Shown here: one piece after another, positions 1-11,300 of the stretch
Numbering within the stretch: the stretch's first letter is position 1
Layout: each line of letters starts with the position of its first letter
Source: Oxyruncus cristatus
Taxonomy: Eukaryota; Chordata; Aves; Passeriformes; Cotingidae
DNA length: 64,000 nucleotides
NCBI GenBank assembly: GCA_013399855.1
Contig: VXAY01004719.1
Coordinates: forward strand, 1,116,304-1,180,303
Direction of reading: 5' to 3'
Program-made: the position numbers and the translations under genes
Notes under the pieces: model-generated
The model's database searches: none
Told to the model about the DNA's origin: nothing
The model's input: the letters and a program-made list of their open reading frames with translations, nothing else

Positions 1-1110
1 ACAAGGGCAACATCATTCCTGACAGGTGTCTGCCTACCTGTCAGTGGTGGAGACCTTCAGGGATGGAGAAACCACAGCTTTCTTGGTCTTCTTGGTCTTC
101 TCCAGTGCTTTCTTACATTCAGTTTTAAAAGCCTTCCATGCCTTAAGGTCTAATTTCTCACTTCACTGTTGAATAATTTTCTACTAGACCTGACTGCCCT
201 TCTCTGACTGCCCTGTTTGGTCCACCCATCGTACAGCTTGTGTTTGAAGTACTGTTGCCCAAAATGTGCAGTTCAGTCCCACTGAGGGCTTTGAGAGAAG
301 ATCATCAAGCGGAGTGGAATTACCTTGTGTTTTCACATCAGAACACATTCATACATCCATACAAGACTTACATTTTTTCCAGCAACAAAATCTCATGGAG
401 TTATTCTCAGCCTGTAGCCGATTTCACCAAAACTCCTCCTGACCTGATAATTCCCTTGTGTGATTTTGTGAAGGTGTTTTATACTGTCCAATACAGAATG
501 TTGTATTTGACTAGTCAAATCTTAGTCATATCATTTTGCAGTGTACTTCTAAAATTGCTATTTTTTTTAATTCTTAGTTGACGCACTAACCTCCACATAA
601 CCTCTTCCATCTTCACATCAGTAACAAAAGTCCCTTCTTTTCTGTTCCCAGGTTGTATGGAAAATGCGAAATGCCATCAGACTTGGGACAGAGTACACAG
701 ATCACTGCCTGAGCATCCCTTCAGTCTGTGATATGAGACTCTGGCACTAAGAACTGCTCTCCAGCTATGATTTTAGAGCCACTCTTGCAACCACCTCAAA
801 TAATTTAACCTAGACAATACTTTCCAAGCTGTAAAAAGTCAAGATACATGACATTTACTGATTCTCCCACTATCTTGTAATGAAAAATACATTTAGATTG
901 GTCTGATATAGCTCAATACAATTAGATCTATTTGATGCATGTTGGCTGTTATTAATCTCCTTGTTTTCTCCCAAGAACTTAAAAAATTGTGTGTGATTCG
1001 TTCCAAGAGGGTTTATGGAAGTGAGGTTGAGCAGTAGTTAGCTACCAGAGTTAATCCTGGAGTCCTGAAGTCCATGAAGCCAACCCAACCACTGTCAGGA
1101 ATACCATGGG
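1..1110 (-). mobile_element. Decayed CR1/L3-like LINE, ORF2 reverse transcriptase to near 3' end
   Basis: Read on the minus strand, this looks like an old CR1-type LINE. The left end (about 10-115) resembles the usual 3' region, with a 'cctgacaggtgt' segment and then a 'ctccagtgctt' segment. From about 230 to 560 it resembles the antisense of the ORF2 region after the catalytic motif, in the same order as the family. From about 660 to 1080 it resembles the antisense of the RT core, including 'catgttggctgttatt' near 940 and the segment near 1000-1050 that follows it in CR1. Stops and frameshifts are frequent, so no product is made. About 200 bp of family sequence seems missing between 115 and 230, and the element may continue past the left edge. 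The match is from memory of family patterns, not an alignment. The order of segments is the strongest support. Confidence 0.55.
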
Positions 1111-2960
1111 CTGCTTTAGGTACATGCTTTAGGTCCTGGATATTTTGAATTTTCTCTGCATTGCAAAATAATGGTATCTTTGATATTTAATTAAAGCAAT
1201 TACTTTTCCTATCCATGCAGAAATGTGCTGTAAGTATTTTATACATAGAATAGGAGTGTTCAATAGGAAACGCTCAAACAGGTCCGGAAGCCAATGGCAA
1301 AGCTGAATTCACCTCCTGCTTAGGTGAATCCAACCCCCGACTTGCTCACTGTGGGGCTCCTTGGAATAGCATGCAAGAGAACGAGGACACTAGGCTTCCT
1401 GGAGGGCAAACAGTGGGATGGTGGGTGCTCTGGAATTTAGGCAGCAACTGGTTTTGGTTCAGTCTAATCAGGGTTTGGCTGTCCAGGGCCATAGTTCTGG
1501 GGTCAGACTCAGACTTTTCTTGCCTACTTTGCACACAGTTGTCATTTACTCCTAAAGGGCTGCAGTTGTTCATGAAAAAGATGGGCAGATCTGGGCCTTG
1601 AGAGAGAAAAAAAAAACCTGGATGTCTGTATAATTATTGTAAATGGAGAATCCATGCATCTTTTCAGATGTGTGGGCAAGGAGGAATCTCATGGCTGCCT
1701 CCAGAACAGCTGGATGCACCGAGGGGCTCTAAACCCCAGCAGTTTGATCTGGAAAAATATCAGTCCTCCCGTAAGTACTACTTTCACTGTTTCCTTCATT
1801 ACTGATTTAAGAATGTGTTTCAGATCCTTAAACGTGACAGGAAGTACTCCACATGAGTAAATTGCTCCTCAGCTCCAATAAGCACGTTGCTCCTTTTACA
1901 GCACTCACAAACACCCAGTGTGTTTTGGCTTTTCATTCCTCATGTTTTGCCACATCAAGCCTAGATGCCCTTAACTTTTTTTATTTTTTTTTTTCCGTGA
2001 CATGGTGTGTTTACTCCTATACATTTTTCTCTGAAGATCGCTGCAACCCTGTGAAAGGATCTGTGCAACTCCAGCCATGACAGGTGCCTTCAGCTGCTGC
2101 TGAAACTGCGTAAGACATCGAAATATAAGTAAAACTGCCAAGTTCCAGGGAAAATCTTGTTTATTGGGGTTTATTGCAGCCATGAAGGAGGACGGGGGCT
2201 GGCTCGACCTGAACCCCCCCAGAGTCCTCTCTTGCAGCAGGGTGCGCTGAGCTGTGCCCTTCCCACATGAACCCAAGGTAAGCTGTCTCCTGCAGTGGCT
2301 GGGTTGGTGTTTTCAGAGGAAGATCTGGTTTCTGCTCTGCCAAATGCCAGGTTTTGACAACCCAGCCAATGTCCTCTGCAGACGCCTTCTGGTTATCATC
2401 AGGGAGACGCATAGAGGTCACACCTTAACTATGAAAACATTGTGTTTTCATGTGTGTGTTCTCATTGTGTGTGAGAACAGTTCTGTTCTCACATCAGAGG
2501 TTCCAGTACACCATGTAGAAGTGCTTGTTCCCTTTAAGCAGAACCAGTTTGTATTTAAAAAAAAAAAAAAAAAAAAGGGGGGAATTAAAGAGAAGGCAAC
2601 TGAGCCACAGTTTCGATTCTGTTGTGGCTTAAGCCACTCAATATGAATCCAAGGTGCTGTATTTCCAAACACTTTTCATAGGTAATTTCCCTTCCCATTT
2701 TCACATTCTCAAGAAAAGTCTGATTTTCATAACCACTGTATTTAGGGGTTTTCTCACTCTTTGTGTTTTTTTTGTTTTGTTTTTTTTTTTTACCATGTCA
2801 AATATCTTAGGTCAGGCTTACACAAAAAGACTAAAGAATACGGCTGTATTAATCCAAAAGTGATTATACTTATGGGATAATTTGACTACTGAAAGTTACT
2901 TGTATTTCAGGGAACCGTATGCCATTGTGGTGCATTATTTTTGTACCTCACAGCTTGTGC
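1110..2960. other. Non-coding sequence, no recognised feature
   Basis: I see no exon, RNA gene or mobile element here. The open frames (the longest is 130 codons, ending inside a poly-A run) overlap one another on both strands and have no recognisable domain. The only structured piece is a 20-base A run directly followed by six G at 2557-2582, plus short T runs near 1980 and 2775. Confidence 0.55.
2557..2582 (+). repeat. Poly-A run followed by G run (A20 G6)
   Basis: Twenty A are followed by six G. No retrotransposon body or processed transcript is visible immediately upstream, so I treat it as a homopolymer tract and not as the tail of a retrocopy. Length is likely to be unstable between individuals and sequencing runs. 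Confidence 0.9.
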
Positions 2961-2964
2961 TATT

Positions 2965-3256
2965 AAAAGATCGCAGCTGATACAGAGTGATATGGGAGGG
3001 TGCCAGCTGAATTCAGAGAATTTTATCAAATTACTTTGGCTTTGAAATCTCTTCATTGGTTAGCTATAAAATTTCCTATTAATTTTAGGGCGTTCCTGCT
3101 CACTTTTAAGGCTCTAATAGCATTAGCTTGACACCTCAGAAATTATTCGTGAAAGAAGAGATATTTCATGTTCCTGTTCTTATTCTGTTTTCCTCTAGTC
3201 ATTCTTTATTGAAATTTCAGCTTGTGTAACTTTGGAATGGGTGTGGAATGCCTTCT
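2965..3256 (+). mobile_element. L2-clade LINE fossil, C-terminal part of ORF2
   Basis: Conceptual translation with frameshifts gives the signature order of the C-terminal region of L2-clade LINE reverse transcriptase. A 'LQLIQ' segment lies near 2975. 'LHWLAIKF' lies at about 3051, where the family has LHWLPV. 'LLTFKALIALA' follows at about 3096, and a 'FGMGVECL' segment near 3235 sits where the family has its LWNSLP box. Spacing between these boxes agrees with the family. At least three stop codons interrupt the reading, so the copy is dead. Neither 5' part nor 3' tail is seen. L2 is an old amniote repeat that is scarce in birds, so this is probably one of the oldest elements here. CR1 is the main alternative, but the LHWL and LTFKAL boxes are typical of L2. 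Confidence 0.7.
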
Positions 3257-4607
3257 GAAAATATGCAAGAGCAGTTTATTTTAAAAGCTGTTGTCTGCAT
3301 ATCCAAAATCACCTGCCTTCACAGATTTGACTTAACTCCATTTTCATACGCAGCCCTTTTACAGCCTTGAAATTCTGAAGTTTCTTGTTCAAATAAAAAA
3401 TATGCATGTGCAAAAGGCTGCACTGATACACTGGGGTGGAACAAAACAGCTACTGGGTAGGTAACACTTGAGTGGAAGAAAAAAGCAACTACTAATGCTG
3501 GATACTGCAAGCAGAAAGAAGAATAAATAACTGAGGCTTAACAGAAGCCCAACTGACTTCACATCTCTGGAAAAAAATGCCCACCAGAAGGACATCAGAT
3601 AACAGAATACTTTTCCTAGCGAGGTAATTATGATTCAAACAGTAAATGTATTCAAGGCAAGATGAGATAAACTCTCCCAAACTACAGTGTTGGCAGCATG
3701 GTGGTGCCGGGGGAAGGCCTGAGGGCCTCAGACTGGTATCTGGTGACCTGCTCCCCTTCCCCACCACTTCTCCGTTGCCTTCAGCCTCTCCTGTTCATAG
3801 GGGACACATGGGCAGGAGGCTGGCAGAGCGCCCACTGCATTTCACAGGAAGGAGCTGGGGCCAAGATAATCACCTTATGAACTCAAAATCAACCATGTTT
3901 TGGACGTAGGACAGACTGATGCACCAAATAAGGACAGCCAGAGTATGATTCCCAAGGGTTTGGGCTTATCTGAGCCTGCTTGCTTGCTTCTTATTGAGTA
4001 GGGATGTATCTGGTGCCTGTGCTGGTGCCAGTTCTAGCTGGGGATTTTTTCAGCTTCTCATTACAGAGAAAAGGGAACTTCTGCTATGTTTAAAGAGCAG
4101 GGGTGGGAAGAAAACCCCACTGACAGCATATGCCTTATGACAGCACTAGCACATTCATTCTGAAAGTGACGGGCAGCTAATGATGTCAGCGTAGGAAAAA
4201 CCCCAAACCGTGTTTGTTTTCTTTTTTTTCTCTCAAAAGCTCTGGCCTGAGAAGGGGCTGCAGAAACAATCACTGCCTGGGAAATCAGGGCAGTATTTAA
4301 AAAAAAAAAAAAGAGGTAGGGGAGAAAGGAGGATATATAAGTAGTGCCAGCTGGATGTGAAATCAATCTGGCATTTCAAAATAATGAAAATATTTCTTTC
4401 CCATTCATTTGGTCTGGCATGTAACACCAGTGCTGCTGCCACATCATTATTCAGAGTTAGCATGCCAGAAAGGAGACACCAGCGGAGACCCAATTGCTAC
4501 TCAGCCCCCCCAGAAAAGGACACTACTGTGGGACAGTGCCACTGATACAGCACCACTGGGAATGATGCTCCAAACAGGATCACTGCCTGGATCCAGGGCA
4601 GTAGATG
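3257..4607. other. Non-coding sequence, no recognised feature
   Basis: No exon, RNA gene or repeat family is recognised. The segment contains a 14-base A run at 4299-4312. Its open frames do not exceed about 100 codons and overlap on opposite strands, as expected by chance. Retained TGATGTCA-like text near 4180 is isolated and does not define a promoter. Confidence 0.55.
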
Positions 4608-4724
4608 GAAAGGGGTCCTCATAAAAAAAAAAAAATAAATAAAAAANNNNNNNNNNNNNNNNNNNNNNNNNNNNNNNAGAAGTGGAAAGGGGGCCCAAAA
4701 AAAAAAAAAAAAATAAATAAAAAA
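4608..4724. repeat. Near-duplicate A-rich flanks on both sides of an assembly gap
   Basis: The left flank (4608-4646) and right flank (4681-4724) share the same layout: a 'tggaaaggg' motif, a short C-containing spacer, a long A run, and the identical ending ATAAATAAAAAA. Between them lie 31 N. Either a tandem duplication of about 70 bp is present, or the assembler failed to join two versions of one A-rich locus and placed both. Short spacer differences could be allelic. Confidence 0.75.
4647..4677. other. Assembly gap (31 N)
   Basis: Thirty-one consecutive N. True length and content are unknown. It sits directly after an A-rich run, the kind of sequence that often breaks draft assemblies. 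Any reading frame drawn across it is meaningless. Confidence 0.99.
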
Positions 4725-6674
4725 TTGCAATTTTCAGGAGCAGCCACTGAAAAAGGGAGGGGTAGCTGCAGCTGAGATAAAAGGGGGCTGATGGCAATGG
4801 CACAACCTTTCCTTTGTAAAATCTTGCATTGTTTGAGTCAGGTCTCATTCATTCGGTAGGCATTTTAAGTTTGAGCTTCCCATACACACAAGACGAGAAA
4901 AATCTTACCAAAATATACAGCACAGCCTTGAGTCAGGCCCTGTTGGATGTTTTGAGCAACCCAATTTGCAAGAGGGTTGAACTTCTTCAGTCTTCCTTAG
5001 TTTGACCCTTGTTCCCAGCCACCTCTCTCTTCTGGAGTTTCACTACCACCAGTAAGCGCTGTCAAAGCAGTGAGAAAAGCAACTTCTCTGTGCTTTGGAC
5101 ACACACACCTGTGCCCTTTTCTTCAGCCAAAGCTGGAGCTGTGGGGTTGAAGAGCCATTTCGATGAATGAGGTTGAGCAAGTGAACCTGGAAATGTTGAG
5201 CAGGGAGATAAGTTCCACACTTCGTTTTAATTCCTGCCCAGGGGCCACTCCATGGCTAAGATGAGCCACAGATGCTGGAGAGCCGGAAAAGCCCATCTGG
5301 GGGAGCACAGAGGTGCAAGATATTCCCATGCTGGGGTAGGTGTCATAGAGGTGTTCAGGAGGAGGTGGCACCTCCCCTCCTGGGGAAATGACATGTGCTC
5401 AGGCTCTGGGACACTCACTCTGCCTGGTCTAGATTTGATACTGCTTTTTGTAAGACAACAGATGCCAAAAGTTGAGTGTCACTTTCGAACTGGAATGGAC
5501 TTTGCAAGGGAAGACTCCAGATCAACTTGGACAAATGACTGAGGGACACTGATGAAGAAGAGGGATGAAAAATGAATTGGGAAAAGCAAAGGAGTCTCCA
5601 TGGGTGGATATAAAAAGGAAGTTCCTGTAAATCAAGCTGAGTTAGACACCGCAAGCACAGGAAGAATCTAAGTTCTTTCTGTAGTATAAACAGAACGCAG
5701 ACAAGAGGTGACTAACGAGGCAGTGAGGGAAGAGGCAAGAGATGCTCAGATATCACATCGAGTTGAAAACCCACCATAATTCAGTTTTCTGTATGCAGTT
5801 GTTAAATACTTATGGTAAAACCAGGGAAGCTGTTAGGAATTAGGGCATGAAAACTCAAGGGGCCACGCCATAGGTAAAAATAAAGCCAGTCAGTGCACCT
5901 TACCACAGAGACAAGATCACCTCTATGTCAGAACCCCTAAAGTCTCATTCACCAGATTACATGAAATCATTAATCCAACATTAACTTCTTTTTCTGTAAA
6001 CCTACTCAGTCAGAGACACTAAACTAGACTTAACAAGCAAGAAATTATTCCCAGTCAGTTGACCACTGTGGCCTTGATGCTAGGAAAGGCCTAGAACAAA
6101 ATTTGAAGGACAAATAAAAACTAAAAGGGTGTTCAGGCTGAAAAGAAAACCGCATCTGTAAAATTCAGGTGAGGAGGAGTAGCTCAAGGCAGCCTAGTCT
6201 GAATGACAAACAACAGATGAGTAGATAATTGATAGATAGTTGATTTTCTAGACAGGAGACATTTAATAGATCTAATACAGCTGAATTACAACAGATGGTT
6301 TTGATATGTAGATACCTGGAAAATTATCAGGGTAGCTAATGAAGATGAGCATTAGTGTAAGAATGATGAGATGGGAAAAGGTATGGCTCAGCAAGAAGCA
6401 GCTTTTGTGTTTTAGGGGAGCATCAAGATAGAAGAAACCTGCCAGTAACACGAATGGGTCTTGGATTTGCTTTTCTTAAAACACTTACAGGACTGGTTTT
6501 GGCACAGATAAAACCGAGCATACTGATGAACTCTTCCTTAATGTGCTGTCACTACAGCAGAATCGGAGCAGTTTTGGTGAAGAGCTGGTTGAGTTTGAGG
6601 AGTGGGGTAATAAATGCAACATGAGATGGGGTAACACAGAACTACAAAGTGATGCACAGTGGAAATTTTTACGC
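4725..6674. other. Non-coding sequence, no recognised feature
   Basis: No exon or RNA gene is recognised. Open frames up to about 115 codons occur, one of which only exists by crossing the N gap. Around 6190-6400 there are short GATA-rich stretches (gatagata near 6230), but they do not form an array. Confidence 0.5.
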
Positions 6675-6850
6675 AGAATCACAGAATACGCTGAGCTGGG
6701 AGGTGCCCACAAGGATCATTGAGTCCAGCTCCTGGCCCTGCACAGGACCATCCCCAAGAAGCACACCATGGGCCTGAGAGTATCGTCCAAACGCTTCTTC
6801 AGCTCTGTCAGGCTTGGTACTGTGACCACTTCCCTGGGGAGCATTATGCT
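6675..6850 (-). mobile_element. CR1 LINE, 3'-end fragment
   Basis: The plus strand begins with 'agaatcacagaatac', the reverse complement of a CR1 octamer tail. The CR1 3'-UTR order follows: a 'ggatcattgagtccagctcc' stretch near 6712, 'ccctgcacaggacc' near 6738, and 'gaccacttccctgggga' near 6824. This is a typical 5'-truncated copy in reverse orientation of about 175 bp. It contains only the 3'-UTR and the very end of ORF2, and is inert. It matches the same subfamily type as the plus-strand copy ending at 33228, which carries the complementary text in the same order. The outer limit near 6850 is approximate. Confidence 0.85.
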
Positions 6851-9499
6851 CTGGGAAATTTGTCCATTGAAAGGCATCTGGACTGGAAAGACCTGAGCAC
6901 TGGACTTGACTATGGGTGACCATGGAGAACAAACACAAGGTGGTGGTGAAAATGCAAACCAGACTCAATAGGTGCAAAAGCTAGTATGGAAGAAGGATAT
7001 AATGAGCCCTAATGAAGGCACTGGCAAGCCCTGACTTATACAACTCCAATTACTCACTTTCCAGGGAAAAGATATTTTACTGAAATCAAGTGCAGATAGG
7101 ATATAAAGTTGGGCTAAGGGGGGGAAAATGACCTACCTGACAAAAGGTGAAATAAAAAGCTTTGTCTTGCTTTCCTTAGCAAAACTGGGGCTGTCAGAAA
7201 CTATGGTTGCTGTCTATTGGAATAATGCAGGTAACCCCAAAGGAGGGATACAAACTATTTAAGGTGGAGAGATGGCTGTCACAAAAGCAAATGCATCTGA
7301 AGGGTCTGCTGTTAGCTAAGGCTGGAAACAAGAAGATGTCTCCATCTTGAGAGCAGCGAGGCTGTGGGACAGCATTCAGACAGGGGTAAATGCCCATCTG
7401 GCATGAAAATGGATTTTTAGGATGGTGAGAAAGAGCTGTAAGCAAGGGGGCAAAACTTGAGGTTATACATATTTAATTCCCACCCAATCTTCTTCTGTTT
7501 GAGTAGCCAGTAAACCCCCAATGAGCCTCATAGCAGAGTCTGTTTGCTCTGCACTGTATCAATGTTTATCTCATTTGCAGCAGAAAATGCAAACGTGGGA
7601 AATGGGAATTTCACTCTGAGAAGAAACGCTGTGGTGCCCTCACTTGCAAGTATTGAAGGGCAGATCTGCCTCTGGGTTTCAGCACACTATTCTTCAGCCA
7701 TCTTCCATTCATCATTTGGAATGAGGGCTAAATAACTCCTGGCCTGTTTCATAGCTGAGAGACTAGTCTCTCCAAGAGGTAAAGACACTTCCTTTCTCTT
7801 CTTGAAACATCATGAACTTTCAAACTTGGCAAGGCTCTTTTGCGTTCAATCTAATAATAAACCCAAACCTTCCATCACACAAAAGCAATGAGTCTGAACT
7901 TGCCTGAACTTGCCTCAGGGAGCTGAGATCCAAAGCTCTGTCATTCCCTCAAAAGCCATTCTCCTCTCTTCAAGGACAGGATGTTGTTGTGACAAGGCAT
8001 CCTTGCTGTTTGCTCAGCCTCTCTTCCTCGTGATGAAATCCCTCTATAGCGACTCTGGAGGTCCTACTTCAGCTCTGGTTTTGGGCATACAATGTGCTGC
8101 CTAAGTGATCTCCGCTCTTTTCTATGAGTGATTTATGGAGGCTTGAAGGACATTGAGACTCAGCACATTTTCTGTTTTCCAAATGTTGGTGCAAGGAGAG
8201 TGGTACTTTTTCTGCCAGTGGGAACCTGAAAGACCTGATGGGCTTTTCTGGCAGGACTCAGTGTCAGTGAAAGGGGCGCCAAGCCGCCTGTGGAGCAAGC
8301 GGAAGTACAAATGTGTGTTGGCTTTGAATTCCACTGGGAACTACAGAAAAAATATTTTTACTTGATTTTACAGTTCAGTTTTTCATTAGCAGAAAGTGAG
8401 TGCTCAGCCAGTGATCAGAAATGAACTTGCTTAATTTGCATTGGTTCCTGTTCAGTTATTAGGCACAACTGACTCTAAAGAACAAACAAACAACCACCAC
8501 ACTGAAGAGCGAGTGAAATATTTCTTCTTTTCCTATTAACTTTTTCCTGTGGTACTTGTTCTTTTTCAAAAAGAGAATGGTCTTATGCCACCATGAAGTA
8601 TTTATTCTGGGAAGGGAGGAGGGGAGCCTGCAATGTTTGTTCTAGGTAACTAAATTTAAATTACTAACTTAAGCACATAATCTCTCTGGGCGGCCTCTAA
8701 AAACCAATGGAGAGGGAAGGGCTTCTGTAAGGAGCAGATCAAAAGCTCTTGCTTAAGCCAGCAATGTTTTATTACCATGCCATACTATATTACAGGTGTT
8801 CAGGGTTGTATTTTAGTCTACTTTCTCGCATGCTTCTGTTCTCCAGGCTGACATGTAAAACACAAGAAGCTCTCTTTATATCTGGATGTTACCGTATCTT
8901 TCCATATTTCATTATGCAAATCACAAAATTACTCGAGCACAAGGGAATGAAATAGGTGACTTCCTTCCCCTTGGATAAAAACAAACACCCCACTCCCATG
9001 TGGACTTTGGAGCTCAGCAATTTTTACCTAAGCAAGAAGGGAGATTACTGGTGGAAACCCATCCCTTACACTTGATTCTGGAAAGTGAATTTGGATGCAT
9101 ATAAGCTTGATCCAATTCTCCTGGAAATTGAGGATCCTATGATTTAAGAAGTGTTACATTAAATTATTCCCAAATCAATTTAGTCCATCATCCTATTTAG
9201 TGCTGTGGGGACCACCAGCAGCTGCTTTTCATGAATGCTGAAATGGGTTTGCAATGTGAGGGCTGGGATATTTGGTCACATCCTAATCCTCCACAGAAGG
9301 CACCTCAATTCAGGTCTGACACATGTATGTTAGTTTCCCCTCTGCATGTTTTCTTAGCACTAACTGTTATAAATAAAGGAGAAGATGTAGCTACAATATC
9401 TTGCCTTTAGAAATGCAACGTTCTTACAAGAAAATCAAAGGGAAAAGGTTCAGATGAAATTACTAAGAGTACTCAGGGAGCAGTTACTAGGTGAATACT
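6851..9499. other. Non-coding sequence, no recognised feature
   Basis: I see no exon, RNA gene or repeat family. Open frames are below about 85 codons apart from frames overlapping the CR1 end, and none carries a recognisable domain. Composition is ordinary, moderately AT-rich and CpG-poor. Confidence 0.5.
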
Positions 9500-10135
9500 G
9501 TCAAACTGGATTGAGCTGGATCCTTAGGGATATCCCTAGGCCTGGATTCAGGCCTATTCAGTATTTTCATTAATAATTTGGATGAAGGGGTAGAGAGTCC
9601 CTTTATTGGAGTTTCAGCTGAGAGCAAGAGACACTAGGGAGGAGAGGATTAATGCTCAAGAGATCTCAGTAATTAGAGAAATGGTCTGGAAAGAAACAGG
9701 ATGCAATTTAGTGAAGACAAGCACAAATCTGCACCTACACTGAAATAATGAGCTCCACAGGCACACGATGGGAGAGAGTAGCCAGGCAGACCTCTGCCAC
9801 GAAGGAGCTGGAGGTTATGATGGAGCAATGACTCAGCTGTGGAAGGAAGAAACACTGGGCTGAGTTGGACAGATGGGCATGTCACATATTAGACACAGAG
9901 GGATAAGCCCTTCAGCTGGATCACTGGGACCGGTTTTTGACATTACACCTCAGGAAAGAAATAGCTGCAAGTCATAGGAGAACAAGGCTGCAGAGAGCAG
10001 AGAGAAAGGCTTCATATTTAGCCTAGGGAAAGCAAAGCTGAAAGGAGGCACAATAACAATCTTCAAGAGCAGTCAGTCTGCCAAAAAGAGGAAGGTGGTG
10101 AACTGTTCTGTGTCCAGAAATTATCCTCTGTGGTT
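9500..10135 (+). mobile_element. Ancient CR1/L3-like LINE, ORF2 RT core to C-terminal part
   Basis: On the plus strand the order of CR1 ORF2 can be followed through many frameshifts. Near 9560 a 'SIFINNLDEGVE' segment matches the family's FNIFINDLDEG box, which lies just before the catalytic FADD motif. FADD itself is lost. A segment near 9685-9730 fits the box describing residues around 'Q-FN-DKCKV'. A segment near 9765-9830 fits the part leading to 'KDLGV'. 'GGTITIFKSS'-like text near 10045 fits the family's 'GD(M/L)I-V(F)K-' box. The 3' UTR and octamer tail are absent. Divergence is much greater than in the 35 kb copy, so this is an older layer of insertion. Limits are approximate. Confidence 0.6.
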
Positions 10136-10745
10136 TAACCATGATTTTCTGTGGTTAGAAAAACAGAGAGAGGGAGAGAGAAACTGAGATGGTAGATAAG
10201 CTGACTTTACTGCTTTACTTATGAAGTGCCTTGGGGCATAAAGCACATGATCAAACACAGTCGAGTTACTTTAGCTTAATGAGTTATTGCCTGCTGGCTG
10301 AACCATACTAATTAACCATGTGTATGCTCTCAGCCTGCCTCAATTGCCAGATGAAATGGCCTCACTTAAATACTTGTGTTTTACTTTGCAGGTGAGGCAG
10401 CCTGAATTCTTGTGTAAGATCAGTGATTATCGCTTGGCTGATGGAAGGTGACTTCCAGGGAATGGAAACTTGTCCTTAGTGCTCAACAAAACACTGACAC
10501 TGTTATATCTGTGAATAATAAAAGGGGGTTAAGAAGGGAGGAGCAGAAAACAGACCCAAATATATAAATGTGTTACTTCACAGTCTTATACCAATAGGAA
10601 AGGGGCTCTATACAAATGTATCAAAACTGTAGTAACACTGGGTTTTATAGAAGATCTCAGTGGGTTTTTTTTGTTTGGGAAGGCTTGTAATATGAAAATA
10701 TAAAAAATGTAGCATTAATAATTCTACAGAGCACTGGATAGATCT
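10136..10745. other. Non-coding sequence, no recognised feature
   Basis: No gene or repeat is recognised between the ancient CR1 and the polypyrimidine tract. TAATTA-type and ATTAACC text near 10300 is compatible with homeodomain sites, but it is too short to call. Confidence 0.5.
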
Positions 10746-10843
10746 GCCTTCTTTCCTACCTTCCTTCCTTCCTTCCTTCCTGCCTACCTGCCTGCCTGTC
10801 TGTCTGCATCCCTTCCTCCCTCTCTTCCTCTTTTTTCCCTTTG
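10746..10843. repeat. Polypyrimidine tract, (CCTT)n grading into (CCTG)n and (CTGT)n
   Basis: About 100 bases on the plus strand are almost purely C and T. They contain about six CCTT units, then TGCC/TACC units, then two CTGT units, then irregular C/T blocks. On the minus strand this is GGAA-rich. It is an imperfect microsatellite with a mixed unit, likely polymorphic in the central CCTT part. Confidence 0.9.
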
Positions 10844-11107
10844 TGGTAATTTTTCCAGTGTTATCACCTGTTTGAATTATGTGGCAAAGGATGAACATTT
10901 GGACATTGCAGTCTTAAAGAAGTTTTTTGTTTGCAGCAGTACTTCTATGTTGTCCCTTTTAAAGCGACTTGCTCTTTTGCTTCTACCATGCCGTTTAGAG
11001 AGGTAGCAGACTTGGCATGTTTGCTTAGGAGACAGATACAGTTGACAAGTGCTATGTGAAATGGAAGCAGAGATTTCTACTTTGTTAGTTTTTTTGCTAT
11101 TTTATGG
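10844..11107. other. Non-coding spacer
   Basis: Short unique sequence between the polypyrimidine tract and an ancient CR1 end. Nothing is recognised. Confidence 0.5.
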
Positions 11108-11300
11108 AATCACATAAATTAGCCTGGAGAGGACCTGAGGAAATTACCCAGTTCCTTTCTGTGCCCAGGGTGGGATCAAATACATCACTGCCCTTTCTGA
11201 CATTTGCCTAACTTGTTTTTGAAGTCCTGTATTGGTGCAAATTCCAGGGCCCCTGGACAACCTTTCCCTGTACTTTCATATATTCAACCACTCCATCTGA
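11108..11300 (-). mobile_element. Ancient CR1/L3-like LINE, 3'-end fragment
   Basis: The plus strand shows the reverse complement of an old CR1 3' region in the expected order. It has 'tggagaggacctgaggaaatta' type text near 11125, 'ctgacatttgcctaac' near 11197, 'ttttgaagtcc' near 11217, and 'attccagggcccctggacaa' near 11241 where younger copies have 'cctgggcagcctgttcc'. The octamer tail is nearly erased ('ggaatcacataaatta' at 11106). It contains no coding capacity. The call rests on segment order rather than high identity. Confidence 0.5.

Noticed and set aside
240..581. 113-codon plus-strand open frame
   Set aside because: It lies on the opposite strand of a decayed CR1-like element, so the frame has no coding meaning.
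4497..4848. Minus-strand frames running across the gap
   Set aside because: They exist only because N is translated as X, and the surrounding poly-A gives artificial phenylalanine runs.
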